A stretch of DNA of 64,000 nucleotides, from positions 299,625 through 363,624 of the forward strand of contig JAMAHW010000034.1 in NCBI GenBank assembly GCA_023627715.1, written 5' to 3'. The position numbers were made by a program, and so were the translations under genes. Positions within the stretch are counted from its first letter, which is position 1. Each line of letters opens with the position of its first letter. Under the pieces are notes generated by a model. The model made no database searches, was not told the origin of the DNA, and saw only the letters and a program-made list of their open reading frames with translations. This document shows positions 44,860 through 56,287 of this stretch, in pieces. Source of the stretch: Periconia sp. R9002 (Eukaryota > Ascomycota > Dothideomycetes > Pleosporales > Periconiaceae).

Positions 44860-46548
44860 ATGTCCACCACCTGCGCCCGCCAGCTCCCACGAGCCGTTTG
44901 TCGCACGCGACACCACCATTATCCTCCTTCCCCCGCCTATCCTTATAATCGTATCACCTCACGGCCCTTCTCATCGTCGCGTCCTGCCTTTGATGGCCAG
45001 CAATTTCACAGAAAAGAGTCCTTTCGGTCACGGCTCAACTCGGCGCTCAAGAACACAAAAGTGAAATGGGAACCTATTCCCATCGCCCTGGGCATCGGTT
45101 TTCTGGGTGCCTTTCAATTCTACCGCGTGCAGCGTAGGGAAAAGCATACCCAGAGCGAGGCGGGCAGCGACACCGAAGAGGCTGGCGTAGATCATCAGGG
45201 TCGCCCCCAGAAGCGGGAACGCATACGTCCAAGCGGACCATGGACCGTCCAGATCATGTCCACACTGCCTCTCAAGGCCATGTCTCGTCTGTGGGGACGG
45301 TTCAATGAGCTCGAAATCCCCTACTATCTCCGCGTACCGGGCTTCAAGCTTTACTCGTTCATCTTCGGCGTCAAGTGAGACCTCTCCTCTAATCTCTTTC
45401 ATATCATCCTCAGGGCTGGCTGGACTAACTTATGCAGCCTTGACGAAGTCTCGGAGCCTGACCTCCACGTCTATCCCAATCTAGCCTCCTTCTTCTACCG
45501 CACCCTCAAACCCGGCGCGCGCCCTCTTGATCCCAACCCCAACGCTGTTCTCTCGCCCGCCGATGGTAAAATCATCCAATTTGGTACTATTGAGCATGGA
45601 GAAGTGGAGCAAGTCAAAGGGGTAACCTACAGCCTCGACGCCCTCCTAGGCTCCAACCGACCCACAAAGCCCACTGAAGCTGATCACACGCACACCAAAG
45701 TCGGCGGCGAAGATGTGATGCGCGCTGACGAGGAATTCGCAAACGTGAATGGTATCTCGTACACACTACCCAACCTCTTTTCCGGCCCATGGCCCAAGGA
45801 CAAGAACACCCCAGCCGAAATGCCCTCGGACCAAGCCACCCCGTCCCACCCCTCCTCCGAAGCCGCCGTCAGCGCAGACCTCGCCCTCAGCGAAACCTCT
45901 TCACGACCATGGTGGGCCCCGGCATCCGCCAAAACACCCACCGCCCTGTACTACTGCGTCATCTACCTTGCGCCAGGCGACTATCACCGCTTCCACTCAC
46001 CCGTTTCTTGGGTCGTCGAAAGCCGTCGTCACTTCGCAGGCGAACTCTACAGTGTGTCCCCCTACCTCCAGCGCACGCTTCCGGGTCTCTTCACTCTCAA
46101 CGAGCGCGTCGTCTTGCTAGGCCGCTGGCGCTGGGGCTTCTTCAGCTACACGCCCGTCGGCGCAACCAACGTCGGCTCCATCAAAGTCAACTTTGATCGC
46201 GAGCTGCGCACCAACTCGCTCACCACCGACACGGCGGCCGACCGCGCCGCCGAACTCGCGCGCCAGAAGGGTGAAGCGTATTCGGGTTACGCCGAAGCCT
46301 CGTACGCGAACGCCAGTCGCCTGCTTGCCGGCCATGCGCTGAAGCGCGGCGAGGAAATGGGCGGGTTCCAGCTCGGCAGCACGATTGTGCTTGTTTTTGA
46401 GGCGCCCAAGGGTGTCCGGCCGAGCCTGGACGAGGGGTTCCGCGGCGCCCCCATGGAGCGGAAAGGCGGATTCGTGTGGAACGTGGCGAATGGGCAGAAG
46501 GTCAAGGTTGGAGAGGCGCTGGGGTGGGTTAGTGATGTGCATGAGTGA
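44860..46548 (+). CDS. PSD1: phosphatidylserine decarboxylase, mitochondrial type
   Basis: Two exons, 44860-45374 and 45438-46548, with a 63-nt intron (phase 2, join FGV-N-LDEVSEPDLHVYPN); 541 residues. The N-terminus (RQLPRAVCRTRHHHYPP, RPFSSSRPAF) is a mitochondrial presequence, followed by an inner-membrane segment (IPIALGIGFLGAFQFY, about 70-90). The decarboxylase domain holds ASFFYRTLKPGARP, LSPADGKI, GDYHRFHSP (about 352-360) and the self-cleavage site L-G-S-T (484-487), where Ser486 becomes the pyruvoyl group. The enzyme makes phosphatidylethanolamine from phosphatidylserine at the inner membrane. A low-complexity Pro/Ser insertion (about 290-335) between the Leu-rich strand and the catalytic part is common in fungal forms. 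Confidence 0.95.
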
Positions 46549-46869
46549 GTGGGTGGGTAGAAGAGAATAGAACTTGAGCAGTTTCTGTGTTCTTTTTGCA
46601 TGGATATGTGTGCGTGTGTGTGTGTGTTTGTAGATGTGGCTTTTTTAAACGGGGAAGTTGTGAACATTATGTAGAAAGTAGAGTGTATTGTAAGATGTTA
46701 ACACCTTTTTTTTTCTCTGGGAAATTTAGCAACTTGAACTTGCCCTGCTGCCTATCGTTTTTGGTTATTTATGTGTATGTATATGTACACACATACATGT
46801 ATCTTTGCTTCTTTCTTTTTTTTTTCTTTTTCTTCGTTCGAGGTGTGTAGAACTGTAACTTTTTTTTTT

Positions 46870-46898
46870 GATCGAACTATCAGGAAGGGTTCTACTTC
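46870..46898 (-). repeat. dispersed 24-nt repeat 1, copy 2
   Basis: On the minus strand reads GTAGAACCC...TGATAGTTCGA; matches copy 1 at 21 of 24 positions by my count. It lies in the poly-T-rich 3' flank of PSD1. Confidence 0.45.
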
Positions 46899-47177
46899 AA
46901 TAAAAACAAGATCCAAAAGTAGAACTACATAAATACTCCTGACACTTCTATTGAAAAAAAAAATTTTGAAAGAAGTGTCACTAATACTTGTCTTTTCTTC
47001 GGAGTTTGTTATGAGCCTGTACCTGTACTTGTTACCTATACCTCTACCTACTAGAAGCATGAACGTGATATCTAATAAGTGGATGAGGAATGAGAGAAGG
47101 AGGGAAAAAGCCAGACAAGCATTTTTGGCCTTCCTCCCTTGTATCTTTCAGTCATGTATGAAATTTAAATTCAAATG

Positions 47178-47208
47178 GATCCTCACAGAGTATTGCTACT
47201 CTGGGTAT
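47178..47208 (+). repeat. dispersed repeat 2, partial copy
   Basis: GATCCTCACAGAG followed by TATTGCTACTCTGGGTA. It matches only the left third of the longer copies at 47950 and 55635. Confidence 0.45.
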
Positions 47209-47829
47209 CAACACAGTTCAGTCATGTAGGTATACATACTTACGTACTTATATATATGTATAAGTAGCACTTAAGTGCTATGGTACAGTATATTAAATAC
47301 GCCCTCCACTTCGACACACAACTACATAACTACCTAGGTAAGTTTCCTACAAGTATCCCCCTCCCCTTCTTCCTTAGAACTCCTTTCTCCCTTCCCCCTC
47401 TTCATCTCTACTTACTAATTAACGAATCTATGTATTAAATCCGCTTGTCAGCGAGTGATATTAAAAGTTTAGATTAAAACATCACTAAGGTACTAGTAGG
47501 TAGATAGTGGTCTTTTTAGGTATGTAGGTGTGCGGATGAAGTGATTTATGTTGTTGTTGGTTTGCGAGGTATATACATAGGTATGTGTTTGTGCTCTAGG
47601 TGTATAGTAGGGTGAGAGGGGCAGAGGGAGGGATACTCTTGTGTACTAGTTGGGGAAAAGAGGTAAGGTAGGGCAAGAGAGAGTGCGATGGTGTTTGTTT
47701 TTTTGTAGTTTTGTCTAGGGGATAATAAGTGAGTGAGTAGAATAATAGATTAGACTAGGCTGAAGTCAAGACACTCCTCTAGTATCTTAGACTTAGTTTA
47801 GGGTCACATATATACATCTATAGTCTAGA

Positions 47830-47907
47830 GAAGAAGAAGAAGAAGAAGAAGAAGAAGAAGAAGAAGAAGAAGAAGAAGAAGAAGAAGAAGAAGAAGAAGA
47901 AGAAGAA
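47830..47907 (+). repeat. (GAA)26 microsatellite
   Basis: Seventy-eight bases of perfect GAA, with CTAGAGAA before and ATATACG after. Non-coding; likely length-variable between isolates. Confidence 0.95.
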
Positions 47908-47949
47908 ATATACGCAGCTTTGACAAAAATAAAATCAAGATTAATCATC

Positions 47950-48028
47950 AATCACAGAGTACTGCTACCCTAGGTAAATTATCGACATCCACAGGCCTGG
48001 CAGGGAGGGAAAACACTTGGTAACGTTT
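47950..48028 (+). repeat. dispersed repeat 2, long copy A
   Basis: CACAGAGTACTGCTACCCT, then a GACAT-x-x-x-CAGG block and a GGGAGGGAAAAC run ending TTGGTAACGTTT. It shares both ends and the middle order with the copy at 55635-55722. Confidence 0.5.
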
Positions 48029-48409
48029 CCTCGGCCACGACGGATAGGTAGGTTTGATATATCATGTATCCATCATACTTGTGTACTCTTTTTGATTTTG
48101 ATTTTCGGAAAACGAAAACGAAAACGGGGCATACGGTTAAAGGCTGGACTTGGACTTGTTGGACGGCATTGTACATACATGCATAGGTATACACAAGTAC
48201 ATCTATCGTTTTTCCTTCGCGAAGAAGAACTTTAAAGTTAGGATAAGTATGGAGGTAAGTAGGGTTGGAGGTTGCTTCTGTACATTCAATTAATATTGTC
48301 GAGGTTTTGTAGATTCTTTAGTGAGTGGGGTAGGTAGGTAGGTAGGTAAAGCCGCAAGCCCTTGCTTTTTTTTTTATTTCTCAATCACTTTTTAGGATAT
48401 TTTGCTTTA

Positions 48410-48434
48410 GGTGGAACTTCTCTAATAGTTCAAA
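48410..48434 (+). repeat. dispersed 24-nt repeat 1, copy 3
   Basis: Reads GGTGGAAC...CTAATAGTTCAAA, about 20 of 24 matches to copy 1 with one base deleted. Confidence 0.4.
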
Positions 48435-51400
48435 GGAAAGTGGATACGTAGTGAGATGCTAGGCGAGGAGTGAGGGGGGTTCATGGTGGTGGGGAATACA
48501 AGGGATATTCATTCAGACAATCTCTTTCTATTGATTACAGGGTGCCTGATGCTGCGTGTCTATGGCGATGTATGACATCTACCCTTCGACATATCACACA
48601 ATTTCCTCATCCTTCACATGCCAACAAGCAACATCACCTTCCTTCCAACATCGCGCGCGCTTCGCATTACTCGGAGACGGAAAAACTACGCCCGTCGTTC
48701 CACTCCAACGCACCCCTGGGCCCATCTCTTCTGCAGTTCTAGAAGCCGAAGCGAGGGTGGAACCTATAAAAGAAGAGAAGAAAAAAAAATTCGCATCAAT
48801 CTCGGAACCGAAATGAGTGGGGTTCCACTCTTTGACTATCGTTTGAACTGGTGTTGGTACCAGGGCCATGTATCTGTCTGTACCTTTTTTGCTTACTTTC
48901 AGGTGACGCCAGTGTCTCACGCTCTCGAATAGGGGCCGTTAGATCTCTTTGGGTTAGGCCTGGGCGATACGCGCATGGCGTGGGCAATAAATGCATAGAC
49001 ATGTGGCACTGACATTTCTTTGACGTGAGCGCCCGGAATAATGCGCCACAGTGCACGCGCGGGCCCGTAGCATTTACTGGCATTCGCAAGAGGGCAGGAT
49101 TGTACAAAGGTAAGTAAACGAGGGCAAATGGGCAAGCGTGCACAGTAGTGTTAGTAAGGAACACATGATGTGAATGTAGCAGGAGTGATTATGTGCTGTG
49201 ATTGTGATGATGACGACGATTCGCCGGGATGTGGAAGCTGTTTGGAAACCATGGTGACTGTTTGTGATGAGATTGAACGGTGAGGTGGCGGTGTGGTGAG
49301 TTGATTGCGACGTTATGCTTCGTGTTTGGGGAGGGAGGGTTTGATGACGAGTCCGCCTGTTTGTTTCAAGCCACTTTGAATCAGAAGCAGCCCTGTCCTG
49401 CCATCTGGCGTTGTCACTGAGTTTAAGGTTTGGGTTTGACGTAGCAACACACAAAACCTTCCGGAATGAAATTTCGCACCACCATCACCTTATCATGAGA
49501 ACACTTCACCAGGATGCCAAGTACGCACACTTTCCGTTTTATCACTTGTGATCCCTCTGCCGACGAACCCGGCTACTGTTCGCAAATCTGGTTCTCGTTT
49601 TGGGGAGGTACGAGGTCTCAGCCTGGGGGGCATATGAAGGATCTAGGAATAGAATTCTCCGTACTCCGTGTCCGGAGGATGGTGCGTGTTGCGTGGGTGA
49701 GAGAGCGAGCTGGTGGTCGCATAAGAGGCGGTGCGTGCTTTGGACTCTCGTAAATGGTAGTTCAAAGAAAGATTCGCGAGCGGCGTAGGTGTTCGGAGAA
49801 TGAGAGGGTCCTGGTGTCTCGAGAGAGGGTTTGGGGAAGTAAGCAAGTTGCAAGGACTAACCAAGGTGGGCCTGCGAGGTTAGCGGTTACCAAGTAACAT
49901 TCGGATCTTGCCGCCTCGATACAGAGGCACCGCGAGATTTGTTTAAAAAATTCGGAATTACGGTGCGATGGTGTTTCTCGTTGGAATTAGAAGAAATAAA
50001 ATCAGTAGACGGGTAGCGTTGCCGAACAACCGTCTGGACCGCGCCCGTGTCAAGAAACTCAGCAATTGGCAGCGGCTCGCCAAAGGCGAAGTGGGACGAT
50101 GCAATGAAAAGCGCCACGACGATAATTGCATTGCACAGTATTGTCTTGGCGTTGCATTTCGGCTTGAGCCGAGGCAGAGGGCCAGTTGATAGGCGGACAT
50201 TTCATCGTGTCATTGTCCGTAGCGAGCTTGGAGGGTTCTTCCAAGCATGAGGTGGAGATTTGGGGGCAAGGGAGAAAAGAAAAGGCTGAGGAGACAGTCA
50301 GTCAGCAACGGGCAAGGGGGTGTCTTTCCTTCGGACTCTTGGAGCTGAACAGTGAAGAGGGAGAGGGTGTGTGGCGCATGCTGTAGGCATAGAGGGTGCA
50401 AATGGTAGGGTGTAGAGTGTAGAGTAGAGTGAAGAGGGCTGAGTGGATCGACTGCTGGGGGCAGACCGAGGATGCTCGGCTAGGCTAGCCTTAAGGGGAA
50501 TAGGCATCGAAAACCGCGTGGCCGGATCTGGAAAACGTCATTTTGGCAGTGTTTCAGGACGTTTGTGCCCACCGAGCGACTTTATGCGTGGTGGTGCCAC
50601 GGTGGAGCGAGGTTGATTGAAGCGCTATTGTACTGTACAGTGCAGTGCAGTACTTGGATGCCTGGACGAGATGGATGAATCGTCTCGAAGCCCTAAGGAC
50701 CGCAATCCTGGGACAAGGCCGGGCTAGCAAGGAGGTTGATATTGCAGCCCATTTGGGGGAAATAGGATCCTGTGATGCCGAGAAGGAAGAGAGGTGTTGC
50801 GATGGTATCAGGTGGGCATCATGCGAGAGGCCTGGCAACTGAGATGAGCTGAAGGTTGTGGTCGTAGCGAAGGTTTCGCAGCGTGTTGGTTGAGCTGGTG
50901 TGAGTGGGTATGGTGCCGTCTTCGACGATGTTTCTCCACCATACAACGCATCGCCACCAGGGAGGCTCTTATCGATTGACGGGGCGGGACGGGTTCGGTC
51001 TGACTCGCGACGACTGGCAGAGGTCTGGACATGATGAGCTGACTGGGGTGTTTTCTCAATGTTTTATGTTTCCATGCCGGGGCGATTGGCTGTGCGTGTG
51101 GCGGGCGTGGCCGGCTGGTTTCAGCGTTTCGGCTGCTCGGACGGGCTGGCGCTTCCATTGGCTGGCGGGCGGTTCTGTTTCCCACGCACCCTCGACTCCG
51201 CCTACCAATCAAGTGGGCCCGCTGCTTGGGACCAGGGCTCATATCCAGAGCCTCTCCCCCCAGCTTCACCCTTCTCTCACCTCTGCTACCACAGCACCCT
51301 TACTGTCGTTTCCTTTTGCCCCCTCCAACTGCCTTCCATTCGTTTCTGGCCGTTGTTGATCGTTACCTACCCTTCGTTTTTCGTGTTTGGAATATCCTAC

Positions 51401-52011
51401 AGCGATCTTTCCATTCCCCCTTGACATTCCCTTTTGCTCCCTACAGCCTGGCCCTGCTGTCCCTTCAACCCTTCAACCCTTCCAACCACCAAAATCCCCC
51501 CCACGACGTTCGAAACCAGTCATCGTCACCACCTCGCGACATTCATTTCTCCCCATTCGCCTGCCAGATATATTAGCCGTCTTGCGCCTGTTTCCCTTGG
51601 CTCCGTTTTCCACTCCCGGTCCACTGTGCAGAGCATACTGGGTCACGTTACCTTCAATTCACGACAATAGGTACATTCATTCGCTATTACTCACACACGC
51701 CTCGTGCTTTGTCTCACCCCGCCAGCACAACGCCATTGTCCTTCACAATCCACCACGCTCTTTGTTCGGTGATGTATTCTCGGTGACAACAAAGCCTATT
51801 GTTCCCCCTCGCGCATTGTCTACGACACAACAGCATTCCGCCCTCGCCAGCGGTCAATATACATCCAAAGACTTCCCTCATCATTTGCGCAAGGAACAAT
51901 TAGAAAAAAAAAACCAACTCCCGCACCTGGCTGTGCAACATCCACTCTCCGGCAATCTCGCCATTTTCATACCGCAACCGACCTGAACGTTAATCAACCC
52001 CCTCGATACAC

Positions 52012-53874
52012 ATGTTCCCCTCCCTCCTCTCCAAGCGGGTGGACCCATCAACATCGACCGAAAATGCCGCCCTCGCCCGCCGCGCCGGACTACTAACAGG
52101 GTGGGATGCCGGACAGTTCGACTCCCTCAAGTTCTCCCACGGCCTCACCGGTGTCGATCAGAATGGCAACTTCCTCTGGGTCGACGTTTTCCTCGTCATG
52201 CTCGGCGTCATTGGCTTCATACTCCTATGCCTGCGCATCAGTCACATGGTGTGGAAGCATATACGCCATTTGACCGCCATGAGCTCCACCGACAACCAGC
52301 TCTACTGGGCAGAGAACCGATCCGGTCTCTGGCCGTGGGTCTACCGACACATCATGATGGCGCCTCTGCACAAGCTCAAGCACAATGCCGGATTCCAGCT
52401 CTCGAGCGCAATCGATAACGGAACGCTGCCCGGCCGTCTGCACTTCATCATGCTGGTCATCTACGGAGGACTCAACCTTGCCTGGTGCCTGGCCCTCCCG
52501 TGGAAAGAAGAAAGCGGTGCCATCATCGCTGCCCTCCGTGGCCGATCCGGAACCCTGGCCGCCCTCAACCTCATCCCCACCATTCTCTTTGCTCTGCGCA
52601 GCAACCCCCTCATCTCCCTGCTCCAAGTCTCGTACGACGACTTCAATCTGTTCCACCGATGGGGTGGCCGCGTCACCATCATCGAAGCCATTGTCCACAC
52701 CGCATGCTGGCTCCACAACACCAGCAAGGGAGGCGGCTTCGACGAAATCACCAAGGGACTGACTCTCGAGGCCTCTTATGGATGGGGCATGGTTGCCACC
52801 GTCGCGTTCACCATCATCCTCATCCAATCCCCGTCTCCCATCCGCCACGCTTTCTACGAGACCTTTATCAACATCCACCGCATCATGATCTGGTGCGCTC
52901 TCATCGGTCTCTACCTCCACCTCGATCGTCACCACCTCCCCCAGGTCCCATGGGTGTGGCTCATCTTCATCTTCTACGGCGGCGAACTGACCCTCCGTGG
53001 CATCTACATTCTTTACTACGGCTTCCGCCTGAACCGCACCTCGCGCGTCAAGGTTGAAGCTCTGCCCGGAGAAGCTTGCCGCGTCACCATCGATCTCGTG
53101 CGCGACTGGCACCCCAAGCCCGGCTGCCATGTGCACATCTACATGCCTGCGCTCTCCCTCTGGTCCTCGCACCCCTTCTCCGTCGCCTGGGCCGATACCA
53201 CGACCCAATCGTCCAAAGCTCTCACCGAAGCCTCTCTCGAGAGCGGCGCTCCTTCGCCGCACGCACAGCAAACCACGCGCCAAATCAGTCTCGTCTGCCG
53301 TGCTCGCACCGGCTTCACCCGCAAAATGTACGAAAAAGCATGCCAATCCGCGACCGGCTCAGCGTTCGAAACCCTCGGCTTCATTGAGGGTCCCTACGGC
53401 GGACACCACAGCCTGGACTCATTCGGCACTGCCGTTCTCTTCGCGGGCGGTGTCGGCATCACGCACCAGGTCATGTACGTCAAGCACCTCGTCGAGGGCG
53501 CGCACCGCGGGACCACGGCAACGCGGCGCGTGCTCCTCTGCTGGACGATCCCGGACGCGCAATCGCTCGAGTGGGTGCGCCCCTGGATGGACCAGATCCT
53601 GCGCCTCCCCGGGCGCAAGCAGGTCCTCCGCATCAAGCTCTTCATCTCGCGACCCAAAGGTCCCATCCAGAACCGGGCCGGCGACTCGGTCCGCATGTAC
53701 GCGGGCCGCTGCAACGCCGCGACCGAAATCGAGAACGAGTTCCACCACCGCATTGGCGCCATGGCCGTCACCGTGTGCGGGTCCGGCCCCATGGCCGATT
53801 CGGTCCGCGCCGCCACGCGCACGTGGGTCGAGGAGGGCAGCGTCGAGTACATTGAGGAAGCGTTTACGTTCTAA
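52012..53874 (+). CDS. ferric-chelate reductase (FRE family)
   Basis: Single exon, 620 residues; ATG at 52012. No classical signal peptide is seen; the N-terminal ectodomain is short, then six to seven membrane segments. The ferric-reductase core has two haem His pairs each 14 apart: H215/H229 (FHRWGGRVTIIEAIVHT) and H289/H303 (IHRIMIWCALIGLYLH). A cytosolic FAD domain begins about 345, with HPFS at 387-390. The NADPH domain has EGPYGGHHSLDSFG, LFAGGVGITH and a C-terminal VCGSGPMADSVR, ending at an aromatic Phe. It reduces extracellular ferric chelates (or cupric ions) for uptake at the plasma membrane. High GC third positions keep the other frames open, so the large antisense frames here are not genes. 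Confidence 0.93.
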   Translation: MFPSLLSKRVDPSTSTENAALARRAGLLTGWDAGQFDSLKFSHGLTGVDQNGNFLWVDVFLVMLGVIGFILLCLRISHMVWKHIRHLTAMSSTDNQLYWAENRSGLWPWVYRHIMMAPLHKLKHNAGFQLSSAIDNGTLPGRLHFIMLVIYGGLNLAWCLALPWKEESGAIIAALRGRSGTLAALNLIPTILFALRSNPLISLLQVSYDDFNLFHRWGGRVTIIEAIVHTACWLHNTSKGGGFDEITKGLTLEASYGWGMVATVAFTIILIQSPSPIRHAFYETFINIHRIMIWCALIGLYLHLDRHHLPQVPWVWLIFIFYGGELTLRGIYILYYGFRLNRTSRVKVEALPGEACRVTIDLVRDWHPKPGCHVHIYMPALSLWSSHPFSVAWADTTTQSSKALTEASLESGAPSPHAQQTTRQISLVCRARTGFTRKMYEKACQSATGSAFETLGFIEGPYGGHHSLDSFGTAVLFAGGVGITHQVMYVKHLVEGAHRGTTATRRVLLCWTIPDAQSLEWVRPWMDQILRLPGRKQVLRIKLFISRPKGPIQNRAGDSVRMYAGRCNAATEIENEFHHRIGAMAVTVCGSGPMADSVRAATRTWVEEGSVEYIEEAFTF

Positions 53875-55634
53875 GTGCGTCGCTCTTCCCCAGCATTCCT
53901 TCATTATAGTGCTGGCATTCTTTGTCCTCCGCCGTTCATCGCAGTACTGCCCCGGTCTCTCGCCGTTCTGCCTCTCTCTCGCTCTCTCTCGACACACACC
54001 ACCTTGGCTTCTGGATACTTAATATATATTGGGACTCGATTTTTTAAATAAATGTAATTGCGAATGATGAGCTAGGATCATTTATGGGAAAAGCTTTGGA
54101 ACGTTTTTGAAGAAAGAAAGAAAGAAAGAGATGGCATGGATTGATTGAACGGAATTGATCTTTGGGCATATTTGTGCATTGCGGTTAGCAGAAAAAGATG
54201 ACGATTGTCGCTTCCCACCCACCACCAGTCCTCCACCTCCTTTACCCCGTCGAATTTTTTTGTCATATGTTTCTACCCCCCCTCCGCCTCCGCCCCCTCC
54301 CCTGTTTACCTCACCTCACCTTACCCCCTTACTTTCAATTGTATATTTATTTACCTTTTACCATACATCTTACTCACTCACTCTTATCAAAAACCTTTCT
54401 CGCGTCATCATCATGTCTTGTTATGTCTTGTCCACCCCCCCTTTTTTTAGCGATTTGTTCTTTGTAGCGAGCGTTTTTTTTCTTTCGTCTTTGCATCTGA
54501 GGAGGAGGAAGAGGAGGTCGATAGGTTCGAGTATGTACTCAAGTCGAACTGTGTGTAGTAGGAACGTATGTAAGAATTGTAGAAAGAAAGAAAGAAAGAA
54601 AGAAACAATCCATCGCACACATTTCTGCAATTAAACAAACAAACAAACAACACCAACGAGACAATCTCCTTGGGCAAAGTTTGGGAAAAATCCAAAGACC
54701 GTAAACTATCTACATGTGTAGGTAAGACAAAGGAGGTGTTTCAAGTATGTATGTATGTATGTATGTGATGTTTTATTGTCTTATCTCTCACATCCCTCTC
54801 ACATCCATTGCCTCCCTCTCATCCTTTCTCTTTCCCACCCTTTCTAGGTTTTTTTTTCTTCTTCGTAGAACTCACTGTAAAAGGATATATCTATATATAT
54901 GTGTGTGTAGTAAGGTAAGTAATCAAGCTACCTAATTTGAAACCCCCCCCCCCCCCACTCCAGTAGTCTGTCTATCTAGCTACATACGTACACATCACTA
55001 CTACATACTCTAGTCGTCGTGTATCCCTACTTCCTATGTAAGACTCTTATTCTCAAGCTACCTACACACGAACACCCAAACCACCTCTCCTTCCCCCTCC
55101 CCTCTCCTACAACCACAATAGAAGAGATTTAAAGAAGTACATACAAGGAAAAGAAACACTAGAATACCCTTTCCAAGTTATAGACATTATCACCGTAATC
55201 GTTACCATCCCATACGTAAAAGCCAACGTAGTACGTCCTTGTCCTTGTTAGCACCTGAGGGGTTTAGTTACGTTGTATTGTGTCGGAGAAGAGGGAAAGA
55301 AGGGAAGGGAGGGTAGTACATACACACGTACACACACGCATATATATATCTATATTGTATATAGATATTATGTATTCAAAGTTATGTATAGAAGGGGAAA
55401 GGGAAGGGAAGGGAAGGCAAGGTCATATATATAAGAAGGTCGTTTATTTGTCCATCTATAAAGAGAACAAGAAACAATCCGTACATATCAATTTCAATCT
55501 CATGTGATGGATATTTAGAAGGAGAGTAGGAGTAGCCGGCTCCCCAAAATTTGGTTTTTTGATTTGGGGGGGCGGAAAAAGGACTCTACTCACCTCACTT
55601 ATAGGGCGAGACAGGAATGGAGAAATTTTGATCC

Positions 55635-55722
55635 GATCCTCACAGAGTTATTGCTAGCCTGGGTGTTGGGGTGTCGACATAGGCAGGGGAAGAGGGGGGG
55701 GGGGAAGCATTTGGTAACGTCT
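55635..55722 (+). repeat. dispersed repeat 2, long copy B
   Basis: GATCCTCACAGAGTTATTGC, a GTCGACATAGGCAGGGG block, a G run, then GCATTTGGTAACGTCT. It differs from copy A mostly by small indels and in the length of the G run. Confidence 0.5.
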
Positions 55723-55830
55723 ATAGCTAGGATAGTTATATAGAAGGCGAGAGGGATGGATGAGGGGAAGTGTGATAAGTAGGTAGATAGGATGGAGAGA
55801 GGGGGAGAGGAAGAGAGATTCTTTCCTTTA

Positions 55831-55866
55831 GCGATGGCGATGGCGATGGCGATGGCGATGGCGATG
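55831..55866 (+). repeat. (GCGATG)6 hexamer array
   Basis: Six perfect units in the 3' spacer between the ferric reductase and LEU4. Confidence 0.9.
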
Positions 55867-56287
55867 TGTGAGTTATACCTAACATATATACTACACATAC
55901 AGTTCCACGTGTACTAGTAGGTAGGTTTCTCTTTTGTTTTCTTGTGTTGTGAGGTTTAGCTTGGAGGTGGAGATGGAGCGGTTATTGGAGAGGTTACCTA
56001 GGTGTATATGCATGCATGTATATACATATGTAGGTATGTATGCGTAAATGTTTTTTCTAGCGATGGAAGAAATGTCTAGAAAAAGATAGGGGGGCTGTTG
56101 TTTTAATTCCTTTTCCTTCCGCACACGACACACGACAACGTGCAAAGCTAGACTGCATACATACCCAAACCCAACCTAACCGACCTCCTGCCCCTCGTAC
56201 CTTACCAAATCAACAACCACAACCCAGAACCAAAATAACCAAAAAAAACCAAAACAAATAACTTTTCCCCTCTCTCATCCAACTCAC

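Larger units (their letters stand above)
46549..52011. other. 5.5-kb gene-free spacer with microsatellites and dispersed repeats
   Basis: The longest gap in the window. The left half (46.6-48.5 kb) holds poly-T and TG runs, a (GAA)26 array, and copies of two short dispersed repeats. The right half (48.5-51.3 kb) has a more balanced base mix, but no family is recognised in any frame. From about 51250 the sequence becomes strongly CT-rich on the plus strand and reads as a long leader for the ferric reductase. The frame at 51387-51986 is open for 199 codons but is a composition effect (Pro, Ser, Leu, His). Confidence 0.55.
53875..56287. other. spacer rich in simple repeats
   Basis: 2.4 kb, 3' flank of both flanking genes (convergent). 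Contains GAAA runs at 54112-54130 and 54582-54604, a GTAT run at 54745-54766, a C14 run at 54943-54956, GGGAA-type units at 55394-55417, a dispersed repeat copy at 55635-55722 and a GCGATG array. No gene seen. Confidence 0.6.

Noticed and set aside
47830..47907. GAA array as a coding Glu/Lys/Arg repeat
   Set aside because: No start, stop or flanking coding sequence; it lies in a spacer.
51387..51986. 199-codon plus frame before the ferric reductase
   Set aside because: CT-rich leader composition; no domain, and the next gene has its own good start.
52225..53346. 373-codon minus-strand frame opposite the ferric reductase
   Set aside because: Antisense of a GC3-rich gene; acidic Gly/Val/Glu-rich composition typical of shadow frames. 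The plus strand has all FRE motifs.
53054..54022. 322-codon plus frame overlapping the ferric reductase
   Set aside because: Ser/Arg/Ala/Pro-rich shadow frame, no domain.
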